Shown: positions 1 to 9,634 of the stretch, in pieces
Position numbering within the stretch: position 1 is the stretch's first letter
Layout of the letters: every line of letters begins with the position of its first letter
NCBI GenBank assembly: GCA_903822975.1
Contig: CAIJRD010000002.1
Location: 248,001-312,000, forward strand
DNA length: 64,000 nucleotides
Source: an uncultured Sinobacteraceae bacterium
Lineage (GTDB): Bacteria > Pseudomonadota > Gammaproteobacteria > Nevskiales > Nevskiaceae
Direction: 5' to 3'
Translations under genes and position numbers: made by a program
Notes under the pieces: generated by a model
What the model was told of the DNA's origin: nothing
Seen by the model: the letters and a program-made list of their open reading frames with translations, nothing else
Database searches by the model: none

Positions 1-285
1 ATGCGCGCCTGCGGCAGCGATGTCCACGAGCTGTTGCATGATGGTCATCCAACCGCCTGTGTTGGCGATGCCGCGTTCGGCTATGTGAATGCGTTCAAGG
101 CGCACGTCGATGTCGGTTTCTTTCGCGGCGCCGAGATTGACGATCCGGAGTCGCTGCTGGAAGGCACGGGCAAGTTCATGCGCCATGTAAAGCTGATGCC
201 TGAGCGTGCAGTGAACGCGGCGGCGCTGACGAAACTGATCGAAGCGGCCTTCGCCGATATGAAGCAGCGGCTGCAGTCGGAGTAG
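1..285 (+). CDS. DUF1801 (YdhG-like) domain protein, 3' part only
   Basis: The reading frame is open at base 1 and encodes 94 residues. It matches the C-terminal half of DUF1801 proteins, with the conserved stretches DAAFGYVNAFKAHVDVGFF and GTGKFMRHVKL. Family members usually run to about 130-150 residues, so the true start probably lies upstream of the window and the ATG at base 1 is probably internal. The biochemical role of the family is not established; these are small soluble proteins. The next gene starts about 370 bases further on, so no operon link is evident. Confidence 0.75.
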   Translation: MRACGSDVHELLHDGHPTACVGDAAFGYVNAFKAHVDVGFFRGAEIDDPESLLEGTGKFMRHVKLMPERAVNAAALTKLIEAAFADMKQRLQSE

Positions 286-430
286 TCCACCCGGCGTGTA
301 AGTTCCGGCGTTCTGGCGCGGCGGCACAGCACCGTTGCTGCCGTTGCATCACTACCCGACAACTACCCTTGAACCCTCTGGCGCCGAGCCTGGCGTATGG
401 ATCAGCATTCTGCTCGTGTCTGCAGGCAGA

Positions 431-456
431 CGATGGCTGCGCGCGATGGCTGCGCG
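431..456. repeat. 13-bp tandem duplication
   Basis: CGATGGCTGCGCG occurs twice without a gap, at 431-443 and 444-456. It is non-coding as far as can be seen and lies about 200 bases upstream of the PQQ dehydrogenase. Confidence 0.8.
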
Positions 457-499
457 GCTTTTCATCGGGCATTGCTGTGGTTGAAAAAGGCCGCGCCGG

Positions 500-540
500 A
501 TGGCATCGCCTGCGGCCGCGCAGAATGGCATCGCCTGCGG
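500..540. repeat. 16-bp direct repeat
   Basis: ATGGCATCGCCTGCGG is present at 500-515 and again at 525-540, so the copies start 25 bases apart. It lies upstream of the alcohol dehydrogenase. A regulatory role is possible but there is no support beyond position. Confidence 0.8.
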
Positions 541-654
541 CGCTGGCGCATGATGCGAACGTAGCGGTCCCGGCAATGCTGCTGAATCAAGCTGCCTGCA
601 AGCCGCCCCAAGGTGCGCCATCGATGCGCACCGAATAAAGCGAGGAGATGCACA

Positions 655-2805
655 GTGAAACTACAAGCATGGGCGCTGGCGGGTGCAGTCGTGGTCGGCA
701 CTTTTGTCAGCGGAGTGGCGGGCGCTAACAGCGATAAGGCGGCCAAGCATGCCGGCAAGGCGACGGCCAAAGTGGTGGACGCCGCGCGCATTCAGGCCGC
801 GGATACGGAGCCGGGCAGTTGGATGAGCACCGGCCGCACTTATGGCGAGCAGCGCTTCAGTCCGCTCACCCAGATCAACGCCGATAACGTCGGCAAGCTC
901 GGCCTCGCGTGGACCTATCGTCTCGATGTCGATCGGGCGACCGAAGGTACGCCGATCGTGGTCGACGGCATCATGTACGTCACCTCGGCCTTCAGCATCG
1001 TCACCGCGCTCGATCCGGTGAGCGGCAAGCAGTTGTGGAAGTACGATCCGAAAGTCTCGCGTGACCGCGATCGCGATGGCTGCTGCGATGTCGCCAATCG
1101 CGGTGTCGCCGTGTGGCAGGGCCGCGTCTACGTCGGCGCCTACGACGGCCGCCTGATCGCGCTCGATGCAAAAACCGGCAGGAAGGTCTGGATCACCGAC
1201 ACCGTGATCGACCACAACCGCAGCTACACCGTCACCGGCGCACCGCGCATCGTCAAAGGTCGCGTGATCATCGGCAACGGCGGCGCCGAACTCGGCGTGC
1301 GCGGCTACGTCTCCGCATACGATGCCAAGACCGGCAAGCTCGACTGGCGCTTCTTCACGGTGCCCGGCGATCCGAAACTGCCGCCCGAGAACAAGGCCAT
1401 GGAAATGGCGCAGAAGACCTGGTTCGGCGATACCTACTGGAAGCAGGGCGGCGGCGGAACGCCGTGGGATTCGATGGCCTACGATCCCGATCTCGATCTG
1501 CTCTATGTCGGCACCGGCAACGGCTCGATGTGGAACCGTGGCGTGCGCAGCGAGGATCACGGCGACAACCTGTTCCTGTCGTCGATCGTCGCGCTTAAGC
1601 CGGAGACCGGCGAATACGTCTGGCACTACCAGACCACGCCGGGCGATAGCTGGGACTACACCGCCACGCAGTCGATCATCCTGGCCGATCTCACCATCAA
1701 CGGCGAAGTGCGCAAGGTGCTGATGCAGGCGCCGAAGAACGCGTTCTTCTACGTCATCGACCGCAAGACCGGTGAACTGCTTTCAGCGGAGAAATATGTC
1801 AACGCCAACTGGGCGAGCAAGGTCGATCTGAAAACCGGTCGGCCGGTCGAAAGTGCGAGCGCCGATTGGTCGCAGAAAGCACAGCTGGTGATCCCCGGGC
1901 CGCTCGGCGGCCACAACTGGCAGCCGATGTCGTTCAGTCCGCAGACCGGCTTGGTCTACATCCCGACGCAGGACGCACCGGCGGTGTATACGCCGAACAA
2001 GGATGCTAAGTACGGCGGCAAGGGCACCTGGAATCTCGGCATGATGCCGATCTCTCTGCCGGAAGATCCGGCGCAGCTGAAGCCCTTGCAGGATATGTAC
2101 AAGGGTCATCTGGTGGCCTGGGATCCAGTTGCGCAGAAAGCCGTGTGGACGCAGGACTACGTCACCATCTGGAACGGCGGCACGCTCGCGACCGCCGGCA
2201 ACCTGGTGTTCCAGGGCACCGCCGATGGCCGCTTCGTCGCCTACGCGGCCGACAAGGGCACCAAGCTGTGGGAGACGGCGGCCAATAGCGGCGTGATGGC
2301 CGGGCCGATCAGTTACGAGATCAATGGCGAACAGTATGTGACCGTACTGGCGGGCTGGGGCGGTGCGTTCCCGCTGGCGCTGGGTGCCTTGTCGGCGCCC
2401 GCCAAGGTCAAGCCCGAGGCGCGCGTACTGACGTACAAGATCGGCGCCAGTGGCAGCCTGCCGCCGCCGAACCTCACGCCGGTGAAGCAACCGGAACCGC
2501 CGGCGCTGATTGCCGATGCGGCAACCGTCGACGCCGGACGCGATCTCTACAACAGCTACTGCGGCATGTGCCACGGGCCGAGCGCGATGAGCGGCGGCGT
2601 GATCCCCGACCTTCGCTATCTCACGCCGGAAAAGCACGCGATGTTCGCCGGCATTCTCGCAGGCGCCTACGCTCGCAAAGGCATGCCGGCGTTTGCCGAC
2701 GTGCTGAAGCCGGCCGATGTCGAGGCCATTCATCAGTACCTCATCAAGCGCGCGCAGGATCTGAAGAAAGAACTGGCGGCGACACCGGTGGCGGCTACGC
2801 AGTAG
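655..2805 (+). CDS. PQQ-dependent quinohaemoprotein alcohol dehydrogenase
   Basis: This periplasmic enzyme would oxidise primary alcohols to aldehydes using PQQ and pass electrons through its own haem c. The 716-residue product begins with a signal peptide (residues 1-23, ending VAGA). An eight-bladed PQQ propeller follows, with the adjacent cysteine pair C143-C144 ([10 protein letters not shown]) typical of PQQ alcohol dehydrogenases. A C-terminal cytochrome c domain carries CGMCH (C636, C639, H640). I chose the GTG at 655 because CGAGGAG lies 8 bases before it and the signal peptide starts there; an upstream in-frame start at 613 has no ribosome site. The acyl-CoA ligase follows after 10 bases, so the two may form an alcohol or fatty-acid catabolic operon. 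Substrate range cannot be read from the sequence. Confidence 0.93.
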   Translation: MKLQAWALAGAVVVGTFVSGVAGANSDKAAKHAGKATAKVVDAARIQAADTEPGSWMSTGRTYGEQRFSPLTQINADNVGKLGLAWTYRLDVDRATEGTPIVVDGIMYVTSAFSIVTALDPVSGKQLWKYDPKVSRDRDRDGCCDVANRGVAVWQGRVYVGAYDGRLIALDAKTGRKVWITDTVIDHNRSYTVTGAPRIVKGRVIIGNGGAELGVRGYVSAYDAKTGKLDWRFFTVPGDPKLPPENKAMEMAQKTWFGDTYWKQGGGGTPWDSMAYDPDLDLLYVGTGNGSMWNRGVRSEDHGDNLFLSSIVALKPETGEYVWHYQTTPGDSWDYTATQSIILADLTINGEVRKVLMQAPKNAFFYVIDRKTGELLSAEKYVNANWASKVDLKTGRPVESASADWSQKAQLVIPGPLGGHNWQPMSFSPQTGLVYIPTQDAPAVYTPNKDAKYGGKGTWNLGMMPISLPEDPAQLKPLQDMYKGHLVAWDPVAQKAVWTQDYVTIWNGGTLATAGNLVFQGTADGRFVAYAADKGTKLWETAANSGVMAGPISYEINGEQYVTVLAGWGGAFPLALGALSAPAKVKPEARVLTYKIGASGSLPPPNLTPVKQPEPPALIADAATVDAGRDLYNSYCGMCHGPSAMSGGVIPDLRYLTPEKHAMFAGILAGAYARKGMPAFADVLKPADVEAIHQYLIKRAQDLKKELAATPVAATQ

Positions 2806-2815
2806 GCCGTCTTCG

Positions 2816-4714
2816 ATGTCGACGCGGATCACCGAGCACGCGGTCACGAACGCGGTTGCGAACGCGATCACGAACGCGATCACGAACGTGGTGGCGGCGC
2901 CGTCGGTCGACGTGCTCGTGGACAGCACGGTGCGCGGTGCCACGCAGCCACCGCTGCTGACCGATACGATCGGCGCGTACTTCGACGCGATGGTCGCGCG
3001 CCAGCCGGATCACCTCGCGTTGATCGTTCGAAATCCGCCAACGCGCTGGACGTATCGCGAGTTGCAACAGCAGGTCGACGCGGTCGCCTCCGGCCTGTTG
3101 ACGCTCGGACTCGAACGCGGTGACCGCATCGGCATCTGGGCGCCGAACTGCGCCGAGTGGCTGGTGGTACAACTGGCAACGGCGAAAGCCGGGCTGATTC
3201 TGGTCAACATCAATCCGGCCTACCGGACGACGGAACTCGAATACGCGCTGAACAAAGTCGGTTGCCGAGCACTGATCACGGCGACGGCGTTCAAGTCGAG
3301 CAACTACCTGGCGATGTTGCGCGAGCTTGCTCCCGAACTCGAACACAGCCCGGCCGGCGCCTTGCGCGCCGCGCGCTTGCCCATGCTGCAATGCTTGATC
3401 GTGATTGACACGGCGAACAACACTACGATCGACACGGCGATCGACACGGCGATCGACACGGCGATCAACACGGCGATCGACACGGCGATCAACACGGCGA
3501 TCGACACGGCGATCGACCTGGCGGACCTGCCCGGCATGCTGCGCTACACGGATGTGGTGGCGCGAGGGAGCGCGACTGGATATCAGCAATTACAGGCCTT
3601 GGCGCCGACGCTTGCGTGCTTCGACGCGGTCAACATCCAGTTCACCAGCGGCACCACGGGCGCGCCGAAGGGCGCGACCTTGACGCATCACAACCTGCTC
3701 AACAACGCCCACAACGCCGGACGCGCGCTGCGCTTAGGGCCCGACGATCGCCTCTGCATTCCGGTGCCGCTGTATCACTGCTTCGGCATGGTGCTCGGCA
3801 ATCTCTGCTGCATCACGCAGGGCGCGACGATTGTGTATCCGGGAACTGCGTTCGATCCGCACGACGTGTTGCAGACCGTGCAGGACGAGCGCTGCACGGC
3901 CTTGCATGGCGTGCCGACCATGTTCATCGCGGAACTCGATCACGCCGATTTCGCACAGTTCGATCTGAGCAGCCTGCGCACCGGCGTGATGGCGGGCTCA
4001 CCGTGCCCGGCGGAAGTGATGCGTCGTGTGCGCGCGCAGATGCACATGGACGAAGTGACGATCTGCTACGGCATGACCGAGAGCAGCCCGGTGAGTTTCC
4101 AGACGGCCACTGACGATCCGGTCGAACAACGCGTCCACTCGGTCGGCCGCATCCAGCCGCACCTCGAAGCCAAGATCGTCGATGCGGACGGCGCAACGGT
4201 TGCCATTGGTGTATCCGGCGAATTGCTGGTGCGCGGCTACGCGGTGATGCAGGGTTACTGGAACGATCCGCAGCGGACCGCCGATACGGTCGACGCAGAT
4301 GGCTGGCTGCACACCGGTGATCTCGCCAGCTTCGATGCACACGGCTATTGCAGCATCGTTGGCCGCAACAAGGATATGGTGATTCGCGGCGGCGAGAACG
4401 TCTATCCGCGCGAGATCGAGGAATACCTGTATACGCATCCGGCGGTGCAGGACGTGCAGGTGATCGGTGTGCCGGACGCCAAGTTCGGCGAGGAAGTCTG
4501 CGCCTGGGTGCGGTTGCGCGAAGGCATGGACTGCGACGAAGAAGCGATTCGCGCGTTCTGCCGCGGACGCATCGCGCACTACAAGATTCCGCGCTACGTG
4601 CGCTTCGTCGATGGCTTTCCAATGACGGTGACCGGCAAGGTGCAGAAGTTCCTGATGCGCGAAGTCATGCTGCGCGAGCTGACCGTCGTCGAGGTCTCCG
4701 GCACGTCCAGCTGA
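2816..4714 (+). CDS. AMP-binding acyl-CoA ligase with tetrapeptide repeat insertion
   Basis: This is an ANL-superfamily ligase of 632 residues that would activate a carboxylic (probably fatty) acid to its CoA ester via an acyl-adenylate. Visible motifs are the phosphate loop [18 protein letters not shown], the adenine motif YGMTESSP, the hinge region [12 protein letters not shown] followed by [16 protein letters not shown], and the catalytic-lysine motif TVTGKVQKF. It is about 60-80 residues longer than FadD-like relatives. The excess comes from two repeat tracts: an N-terminal Ala/Asn/Thr/Val stretch and an eight-copy ID/NTA tract at residues 205-236. Both are encoded by 12-bp DNA repeats. 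The start at 2816 has no strong ribosome site, so a start inside the N-terminal repeat is possible. It follows the alcohol dehydrogenase by 10 bases. Confidence 0.9.
   Translation: MSTRITEHAVTNAVANAITNAITNVVAAPSVDVLVDSTVRGATQPPLLTDTIGAYFDAMVARQPDHLALIVRNPPTRWTYRELQQQVDAVASGLLTLGLERGDRIGIWAPNCAEWLVVQLATAKAGLILVNINPAYRTTELEYALNKVGCRALITATAFKSSNYLAMLRELAPELEHSPAGALRAARLPMLQCLIVIDTANNTTIDTAIDTAIDTAINTAIDTAINTAIDTAIDLADLPGMLRYTDVVARGSATGYQQLQALAPTLACFDAVNIQFTSGTTGAPKGATLTHHNLLNNAHNAGRALRLGPDDRLCIPVPLYHCFGMVLGNLCCITQGATIVYPGTAFDPHDVLQTVQDERCTALHGVPTMFIAELDHADFAQFDLSSLRTGVMAGSPCPAEVMRRVRAQMHMDEVTICYGMTESSPVSFQTATDDPVEQRVHSVGRIQPHLEAKIVDADGATVAIGVSGELLVRGYAVMQGYWNDPQRTADTVDADGWLHTGDLASFDAHGYCSIVGRNKDMVIRGGENVYPREIEEYLYTHPAVQDVQVIGVPDAKFGEEVCAWVRLREGMDCDEEAIRAFCRGRIAHYKIPRYVRFVDGFPMTVTGKVQKFLMREVMLRELTVVEVSGTSS
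2847..2894 (+). repeat. 12-bp tandem repeat in the acyl-CoA ligase N-terminus
   Basis: There are four consecutive 12-bp units related to CGAACGCGATCA, at 2847, 2859, 2871 and 2883. The two central copies are identical. They encode N-A-I-T type tetrapeptides and stay in frame. Confidence 0.8.
3427..3522 (+). repeat. 8-copy 12-bp tandem repeat encoding I-D/N-T-A
   Basis: There are eight contiguous 12-bp units of GATCGACACGGC. Units 4 and 6 have G to A (Asp to Asn), and the last unit ends CCTGGC. The array adds 32 residues to the ligase without breaking frame. Near-identity of the units indicates recent slippage or unequal exchange. Confidence 0.92.
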
Positions 4715-4839
4715 TCGCAGGCGAGCCTTCCAGAATTGAGAATGCTGCGCGACAGGACTCCGGCTGCGCCGCGACGATCAGGTCGACGGCGCGAGCGATC
4801 GGGAATGCAGGTTCAAATGCGGCTGCTCGAAGAATCACG

Positions 4840-6204
4840 CTACTTCGTCGTCGCGGTCGCCGATGCCGGCGTCACGCGCCAGACTGTGTTGCCGACATCG
4901 TCGGCAACCAGCAACGCGCCTTTCGCATCGAGCGTGACGCCGACTGGCCGACCCTGCGCGTTGCCGTCGCTGTCGAGAAAGCCGGTCAGCACATCTTCCG
5001 GCAAACCAGACGGCTTGCCGGCGGCGAACGGCACGAAGATCACCTTGTAACCGCTGCGCGGTTTGCGATTCCAGGAGCCGTGCTGACCGATGAACGCGCC
5101 ACCGCTGTAATGCTGCGGCAGCAGGTTGGCAGTATCGAATACCAGACCCAGCGATGCGGTGTGCGCACCGAGCGCGTAGTCCGGCGCGATCGCCTTGGCC
5201 ACCATGTCCGGCGACTGCGGTTGCACCCGTGCATCGACGTGCTGGCCGTAATAGCTGAACGGCCAGCCGTAGAACGCGCCATCCTTCACCGAGGTCATGT
5301 AGTCCGGCACCAGTTCGTTACCCAACTCGTCGCGTTCGTTCACGGCGGTCCACAGCGCACCCGTCACCGGCTCCCAGCCGAGGCCGTTGGGGTTGCGTAA
5401 GCCTGAAGCGAAGATGCGCGACTGGCCGCTGGCCACATCGATTTCGAGAATGCAGGCGCGGCTCTTTTCTGCGTCCAGGCCGTTCTCACCGACATTGCTG
5501 TTGGAGCCGACGGTCACGTACAGGTGCTGGCCGTCGCGGCTGGCGATGACGTTCTTGGTCCAGTGATGGTCGATCGATCCGGCCGGCAAGTCGGCGACCT
5601 TGACGCCGGGCGTGGTGATCGCAGTATCGCCTGCGTGATACGTAAAGCGTAGCAGCGCATCCGTATCGGCGACATAGAGCGAATCGCCGGTCAGGGCCAT
5701 GCCGAACGGCGAGTTGAGGCCGGAGATCAGCACGCTATGCTGGTCGGCCACGCCGTCGCCGTCGGTATCGCGCAGCAAGGTGATGCGGTTGGGGCTGTCG
5801 ACGCCGGCGCCCGCGCGCTTCATGAACAAGTTGGTGGCCCAGCCGCGTAGACCTTTACGGTCGTCCGGATTGTGCGGCGTGTTGGTCTCAGCCACGAGAA
5901 CGTCGCCATTCGGAAGCGTGTACAGCCAGCGCGGGTGTTCAAGCCCGACTGCGTAGGCTTTCACCGCAAGGCCGGCCGCGGCGACCGGCGTAGCGCCGTT
6001 CGGCCAGCCCTTGGCCGGCGCGATATTCATCGTCGGCAGAATGCTGGATTGCGGCGCCGGCAGCGACGGGTTCGGGCCGAAGTCGCTCTGCGAGCCCGCG
6101 GGTTGGTTCGACTTCGCGGCGCAGGCGGCCAGGCTCAGGCCCAGAGTCAAGCTCAAGCTCAGGGTGACTCCAGTCAATAGTTGGGGAACAGGGCTGCGAC
6201 GCAT
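4840..6204 (-). CDS. PQQ-type sorbosone dehydrogenase-like lipoprotein
   Basis: This 454-residue exported beta-propeller protein resembles the L-sorbosone/glucose dehydrogenase (GSDH) family, which oxidises sugars or sugar aldehydes with PQQ. Propeller motifs include [41 protein letters not shown] and [12 protein letters not shown]. The mature start would be a lipid-modified cysteine (signal ending LSLAAC), placing it on the periplasmic face of a membrane. I chose the ATG at 6204 because it opens directly into the signal peptide; an extension to 6276 adds 24 uncharacteristic residues. It is convergent with the acyl-CoA ligase. With the PQQ alcohol dehydrogenase it makes two PQQ enzymes in 6 kb, but no PQQ synthesis genes are in the window. 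Substrate unknown. Confidence 0.85.
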   Translation of the reverse strand: MRRSPVPQLLTGVTLSLSLTLGLSLAACAAKSNQPAGSQSDFGPNPSLPAPQSSILPTMNIAPAKGWPNGATPVAAAGLAVKAYAVGLEHPRWLYTLPNGDVLVAETNTPHNPDDRKGLRGWATNLFMKRAGAGVDSPNRITLLRDTDGDGVADQHSVLISGLNSPFGMALTGDSLYVADTDALLRFTYHAGDTAITTPGVKVADLPAGSIDHHWTKNVIASRDGQHLYVTVGSNSNVGENGLDAEKSRACILEIDVASGQSRIFASGLRNPNGLGWEPVTGALWTAVNERDELGNELVPDYMTSVKDGAFYGWPFSYYGQHVDARVQPQSPDMVAKAIAPDYALGAHTASLGLVFDTANLLPQHYSGGAFIGQHGSWNRKPRSGYKVIFVPFAAGKPSGLPEDVLTGFLDSDGNAQGRPVGVTLDAKGALLVADDVGNTVWRVTPASATATTK

Positions 6205-6664
6205 TCGTGGACTCCAGGGTTGGTCATTGCGGCGTGCATTCTGCGCATGCAATGGTCTTAAGTGCATGCAGCGCAATGTCGAGCGAAGTTACCCGCATGC
6301 AGGATGCCGCCACATCTGTTGCCTAAGACCGGTCTCGGCGGTGTGAGTTCGCCAAAGCCGGAGATTAGCCCGAGGCAGCTTCACGCAGAGAATTGCGAAA
6401 CAGGACCTGGGTTCAATCCAAATGCCGAGATTGCAGCTTGCGTTCGGCCTCACTGAACACGCCGTTTGAGTGTCTCGGTCGTGTGGCGTTGTCGAGTAAC
6501 GGCATCGAGTGCCCGGATTGAGTTCCCGCCTCGAGTGCTCGGATCAGGTGCCCGCGTCGAGTGCTAGCGTCGCGAGCCCTCGAAGGGCGACGTTGTGACT
6601 GCCGCTTTCGAAAATCCACACGCGCACGTTTCAGGTGGCGGCGCGTAAGCAATGCGGCTTGCGC
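6205..6664. other. Intergenic region with degenerate GAGTGC repeats
   Basis: This 460-base stretch lies between the start of the sorbosone dehydrogenase-like gene and the end of the DUF3224 gene. Between about 6460 and 6580 the hexamer-like phrase (C/T)GAGTG(C/T) recurs every 15-20 bases as an imperfect array (GTCGAGTAAC, ATCGAGTGCC, CTCGAGTGCT, GTCGAGTGCT). No convincing reading frame is present. Confidence 0.45.
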
Positions 6665-7066
6665 TCAGGCCGGCGCGAAGCGGTACGTGAATTCATACAG
6701 ATGCTTGCCGTCGACGATGTCGATCTTGAACTCGCCGGAAAGTCTGGCCAGTTCGTCGGTGCCGGAGTCGGGGACCACGACCACCGACAGCGAGGGTGTT
6801 CCGCGATTCATCAGTCCGGTGTGCTGAAGCACGAAGGTGCCGCGCTTTCCATCGAGCACGCCGCTGACGCGCTCGATCGCGACATAGCCGGCGGAGCCTT
6901 GGGTGCCCGTCATCGCGCTGAGCATCTGCCCCTGCGTGGTGGCCACCAGATCGCCGGAGATTTGCTTGTCGATCGAGCGTCGGCCCAGTCGCGATTCGGC
7001 GTCCGCGCCTTCGAAAATCAGCGGCTGCAGTGCAACGCTGAAACTGCCCTTGGCAATTCGATTCAT
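6665..7066 (-). CDS. DUF3224 domain protein
   Basis: This 133-residue soluble protein matches DUF3224 end to end. Conserved stretches are SAGYVAIERVSGVL, GTFVLQHTGLMNRG and LSVVVVPDSGT followed by LAGLSG-like LARLSGEF. The family forms a small beta-barrel of unknown function. It is transcribed leftward, with the small lipoprotein gene upstream on the same strand about 50 bases away. It ends FTYRFAPA. Confidence 0.85.
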   Translation of the reverse strand: MNRIAKGSFSVALQPLIFEGADAESRLGRRSIDKQISGDLVATTQGQMLSAMTGTQGSAGYVAIERVSGVLDGKRGTFVLQHTGLMNRGTPSLSVVVVPDSGTDELARLSGEFKIDIVDGKHLYEFTYRFAPA

Positions 7067-7118
7067 TTCTTCGCGCTCCTAGACTGCGTTTGGCGACTTT
7101 GCTCGACGATGCGTCGCC

Positions 7119-7652
7119 TCAGCTGGCGTTGCCGAGCTTGGAATTGAAGTCCGGCTCATCGAGCCAGTCGAGAATGTCGCTGGATATTTCCTCACCGAGA
7201 TTATTCAGCGTCTTGCAGGCCGACAGTGAACCGGCGATGGTTTGGCGCCGGACTTCGAAATTGCCGATCAGCTTGCCGCCTTCGGTGAGGCGGCCTTCGA
7301 GCACCAACCACTTCGGCCCGGTATAGGCGCTGCCACTGAGCGTATGCAAGGTCACGGCGACCAGCGACAGTTCGCGGTGGCGGCCGCCGTCGGCAGCGGC
7401 TTCGCCGACGCGCAGCTTGCCTTCCGACTGCTCGGCCAGATAGCGCGGCATCACGCGGTTCCAATCGCAGTCGTCACGCACCCACTGCGGCGCGGTTTCA
7501 GAATCCTGATAAGGAATCACCGGCGCGGTGTAGACGACGATCGTTGGCGCCGTCGCTACCACAGTCGGCGTCGGCGGATTCGATCCGCAGCCCGCGCAGG
7601 ACAGGGCACTCAGCAGCAGGCTCACTGCCAAAACGCTCATCTGGGATTTCAT
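7119..7652 (-). CDS. Small predicted lipoprotein of unknown function
   Basis: This 177-residue protein has a signal peptide ending LSCAGC, a lipobox that predicts attachment to a membrane at Cys near residue 22. The C-terminal part (VTLHTLSGSAYTGPKWLVLEG, then LTEGGKLIGNFEVRRQT) vaguely recalls DUF4410-type lipoproteins, but not well enough to assign. The start at 7652 begins the signal peptide; an extension to 7709 adds a basic, non-signal stretch. It lies just upstream of the DUF3224 gene on the same strand and could be co-transcribed with it. No catalytic motif is visible. Confidence 0.7.
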   Translation of the reverse strand: MKSQMSVLAVSLLLSALSCAGCGSNPPTPTVVATAPTIVVYTAPVIPYQDSETAPQWVRDDCDWNRVMPRYLAEQSEGKLRVGEAAADGGRHRELSLVAVTLHTLSGSAYTGPKWLVLEGRLTEGGKLIGNFEVRRQTIAGSLSACKTLNNLGEEISSDILDWLDEPDFNSKLGNAS

Positions 7653-7967
7653 GCGGTATTCGCGTCGTGCGACGGGCGGGTCGCGGAATCTAGAGTGCCT
7701 CGTCGGCACTGGAGCGGCAAGACGCGCGTGGCGACCGCGAGGGATTGCAATTGGTCTTCGGCGGTGCGGCGTTTCGTGCGCTCGATGCGCGTGCCGACTT
7801 TCGAATCCGATTCCGATGCCGTGCGGGTGACCACCACTAGAGCGGTCAGCTCACAGCGGACAGGCCTCGGCGATGTTGTGATCCGGTGTGACGAATCGAG
7901 CGAAGCCCGCCAATCAATCCGCAATCGATCCGCATTCGATCCGCAGATCAATCCGCGGCGGGCCCAC
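7653..7967. other. Intergenic region with 11-bp repeats
   Basis: This 315-base stretch lies between the lipoprotein gene start and the end of flgN. At 7913-7945 there are three tandem 11-bp units (ATCAATCCGCA, ATCGATCCGCA, TTCGATCCGCA) and a partial fourth. They lie just downstream of the flgN stop codon. No gene is supported. Confidence 0.6.
7913..7945. repeat. Three 11-bp tandem units
   Basis: Units ATCAATCCGCA, ATCGATCCGCA and TTCGATCCGCA sit head to tail, with a partial ATCAATCCGC continuing to about 7956. They are non-coding and lie immediately 3' of flgN. Confidence 0.7.
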
Positions 7968-8381
7968 TCAGGCCATGCCGCGAACGCGGCCTGGAATCGC
8001 AAAGCGTTCGTGGCCGCGACCGTCGTATTGCGCGGGCAGACTGCCCTTGAGTCGATGCAGGCGCTGGCGACTGCGTGCGGCCAAGGCTTCGAGCAGGGCG
8101 CCGTTGTCGCCATTCAACTGCAGACATTCGGCCAGCAGGCGGCGCAGTCGCGGCTGCAATCCCGCCACGATGCCTGACTGCAGCTGTGCCAGCAGTTCGC
8201 CGAGTCCGCGTAACAGCGGCAGCTTCTCGCGCGCGAGTTGTTCCACGCGCAGGTGTTCGCCCTGGTGTAGCGCGCTGCGTTCGAGCTGCAGCAGGCGCTG
8301 CAGTTCTTCCAGGCGGCGCAGGTGTTCGTCGAGCGGTGTTGCCGCTGCGTGAACGCCAACCGTGGCGGAGATCGGAATCAC
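7968..8381 (-). CDS. flgN: FlgN-like flagellar export chaperone
   Basis: This small (137 aa) helical, Leu/Gln/Arg-rich protein would bind the hook-filament junction proteins FlgK and FlgL in the cytosol before export. It carries the family hallmark NGALLEALAARSRQRL. Position directly after flgM supports the call. I chose the GTG at 8381 because it overlaps the flgM stop as GTGA, a coupling arrangement repeated throughout this locus; a TTG at 8399 would lie further inside flgM. Sequence conservation in FlgN is low, so identification relies on motif and position together. Confidence 0.82.
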   Translation of the reverse strand: MIPISATVGVHAAATPLDEHLRRLEELQRLLQLERSALHQGEHLRVEQLAREKLPLLRGLGELLAQLQSGIVAGLQPRLRRLLAECLQLNGDNGALLEALAARSRQRLHRLKGSLPAQYDGRGHERFAIPGRVRGMA

Positions 8382-8689
8382 TTGCCGCCGAGATCCCAAT
8401 CCATGCGCGTCAGTTTGGCGGCGATCTGCTTGCTATCGATCTGATAGCTGCCGGAGGCGATGGCCGCGCGCGTCTTGGTAACGCGCGCCATATCGATGCC
8501 GTTGTGCAGGCTGCTGGCCTGATCGAGTTGCTGCAGTCTTACGGCGTCGCCGGTGAGACTGAGCTTGTCGACGGCCGCGGTCGGCGCCGTTGCGGCAACG
8601 CTGTTGCTCACCGTCTTGTCGCGCGCGCTCTGAATGCCGCTGAGCAGTGAGAGCGGTGAGGCTGTGCTTGCAACGATCTTGTTAGGCAT
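8378..8689 (-). CDS. flgM: Anti-sigma-28 factor FlgM
   Basis: This 103-residue protein holds sigma-28 (FliA) inactive until the hook is complete and FlgM is exported. The C-terminal half has the family pattern VDKLSLTGDAVRLQQL followed by RVTKTRAAIASGSYQIDSKQIAAKLTRMDWDL. Its own sigma-28 promoter lies at 8728-8754, giving the usual autoregulation of late genes. flgN follows with a GTGA overlap and flgA lies upstream. The FliA target is encoded in this window at 49140. Confidence 0.95.
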   Translation of the reverse strand: MPNKIVASTASPLSLLSGIQSARDKTVSNSVAATAPTAAVDKLSLTGDAVRLQQLDQASSLHNGIDMARVTKTRAAIASGSYQIDSKQIAAKLTRMDWDLGGK

Positions 8690-8727
8690 TGCCGTTCCTG
8701 GCGAACACCGAATCTGGTGTCCAGTCT

Positions 8728-8754
8728 TTAGCGGCTCCCTGGCATAGAACTTTA
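8728..8754 (-). promoter_or_regulatory. Sigma-28 (FliA) promoter of flgM-flgN
   Basis: Read on the minus strand the -35 is TAAAGTTC (8754-8747) and the -10 is GCCGCTAA (8735-8728), with exactly 11 bases between. The enteric consensus is TAAAGTTT-N11-GCCGATAA. The flgM ATG lies about 39 bases downstream of the -10. Confidence 0.9.
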
Positions 8755-8812
8755 ACCGTGACGATAAAATAATAATCGCCGCGATTACAAAGGCCTACGC
8801 GTGCACGACTGT

Positions 8813-9502
8813 TCAAGACCCGACCTCGATCGTTTCCGCATCGAGAACCACGCCTTCGACGATGCGATGTGACGCGACGTTCTCCACCCGTATGCGCTGG
8901 CCGCTTGCGCCGTCTGTCAGCGCCTTGCCGCCGGCGCGTACGCTGAAGCCGCCACTGCTGCTGATCAGCGTCACGTCCTGACCGCGTCGCACACTCGCGG
9001 CGACCGTCAGGGCATCGGGGCTCAGCACCGTGCCGGAGACCAGCGGGCGCCGCAGCAACTTGCCAACGACGTCTTCAGGTTTGGTGAAGTAGCCATACGG
9101 CATGCCGGCAACATCTCGCGCCTGCGTGCTGAGTGCATCTGCCGGAATCGCGGTGTTCGGCGGCAGTGCGCGCGTCAGCACCAGCACGTTCTGTGTTTCG
9201 CGCGCGCGCACCGGTACATATAAGGTCCACGACGCGGGTCCGGCGCAATGCACGGCCACCGACCAGGCATTGCCATTGCTCGGCATGCTGCCATCCGCGG
9301 TCAGCGGCGCGGCGCAGGCCGGCATGTGTACGCGTTCGTCGATCGACGCGCTGATCTGCTTGTCGCCGGCGCCGAGGTGCGCCGCAACGAAATCCTGCGC
9401 AGCTGCACGGATCTGCGCCAGAGGCTCGAGCTCGCCGGCCTGCACTGCGGGCGCAAGGGCACAAGCAACGATTGCGGCGGACAGCAGCAGGTGAGGGCGC
9501 AT
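8813..9502 (-). CDS. flgA: Flagellar P-ring assembly chaperone FlgA
   Basis: This 229-residue periplasmic protein helps FlgI assemble into the P ring. It has a cleavable signal (MRPHLLLSAAIVACALAPAVQA) and the SAF domain with VLVLTRALPPNTAI, VVGKLLRRPLVSGTVLSPDAL and the C-terminal GQRIRVENVASHRIVEGVV. I chose the ATG at 9502 because the signal peptide begins there and GGAG lies upstream; the longer frame to 9598 adds a Cys/Arg-rich stretch. It is transcribed leftward, divergent from flgB, with a sigma-54 type element at 9541-9556. Confidence 0.95.
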   Translation of the reverse strand: MRPHLLLSAAIVACALAPAVQAGELEPLAQIRAAAQDFVAAHLGAGDKQISASIDERVHMPACAAPLTADGSMPSNGNAWSVAVHCAGPASWTLYVPVRARETQNVLVLTRALPPNTAIPADALSTQARDVAGMPYGYFTKPEDVVGKLLRRPLVSGTVLSPDALTVAASVRRGQDVTLISSSGGFSVRAGGKALTDGASGQRIRVENVASHRIVEGVVLDAETIEVGS

Positions 9503-9540
9503 GACAGGCTCCACTCGAAATACGAGTACGCGTGCAGTCC

Positions 9541-9556
9541 AGCAAGGCCTGTGCCT
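9541..9556 (-). promoter_or_regulatory. Sigma-54 type promoter of flgA
   Basis: On the minus strand the element reads AGGCAC AGGCC TTGCT, matching TGGCAC-N5-TTGCW with the required GG and GC twelve bases apart. The flgA start at 9502 lies about 40 bases downstream. Confidence 0.7.
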
Positions 9557-9634
9557 CGACAGCCGAATGAGCCAGCACTCGCAGGAATTCGCGCGCATGC
9601 GCGCTTCAGTTCAAAGCAGAAGGCGAGCGGAGTC

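Larger units (their letters stand above)
286..654. other. Intergenic region with short direct repeats
   Basis: This 369-base stretch lies between the DUF1801 gene and the alcohol dehydrogenase. Frames open here look like high-GC shadows with no recognisable product. It holds a perfect 13-bp tandem duplication at 431-456 and a 16-bp direct repeat at 500-515 and 525-540. The purine-rich CGAGGAG at 641-647 is the ribosome binding site of the next gene. I see no clear terminator or promoter. Confidence 0.5.
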
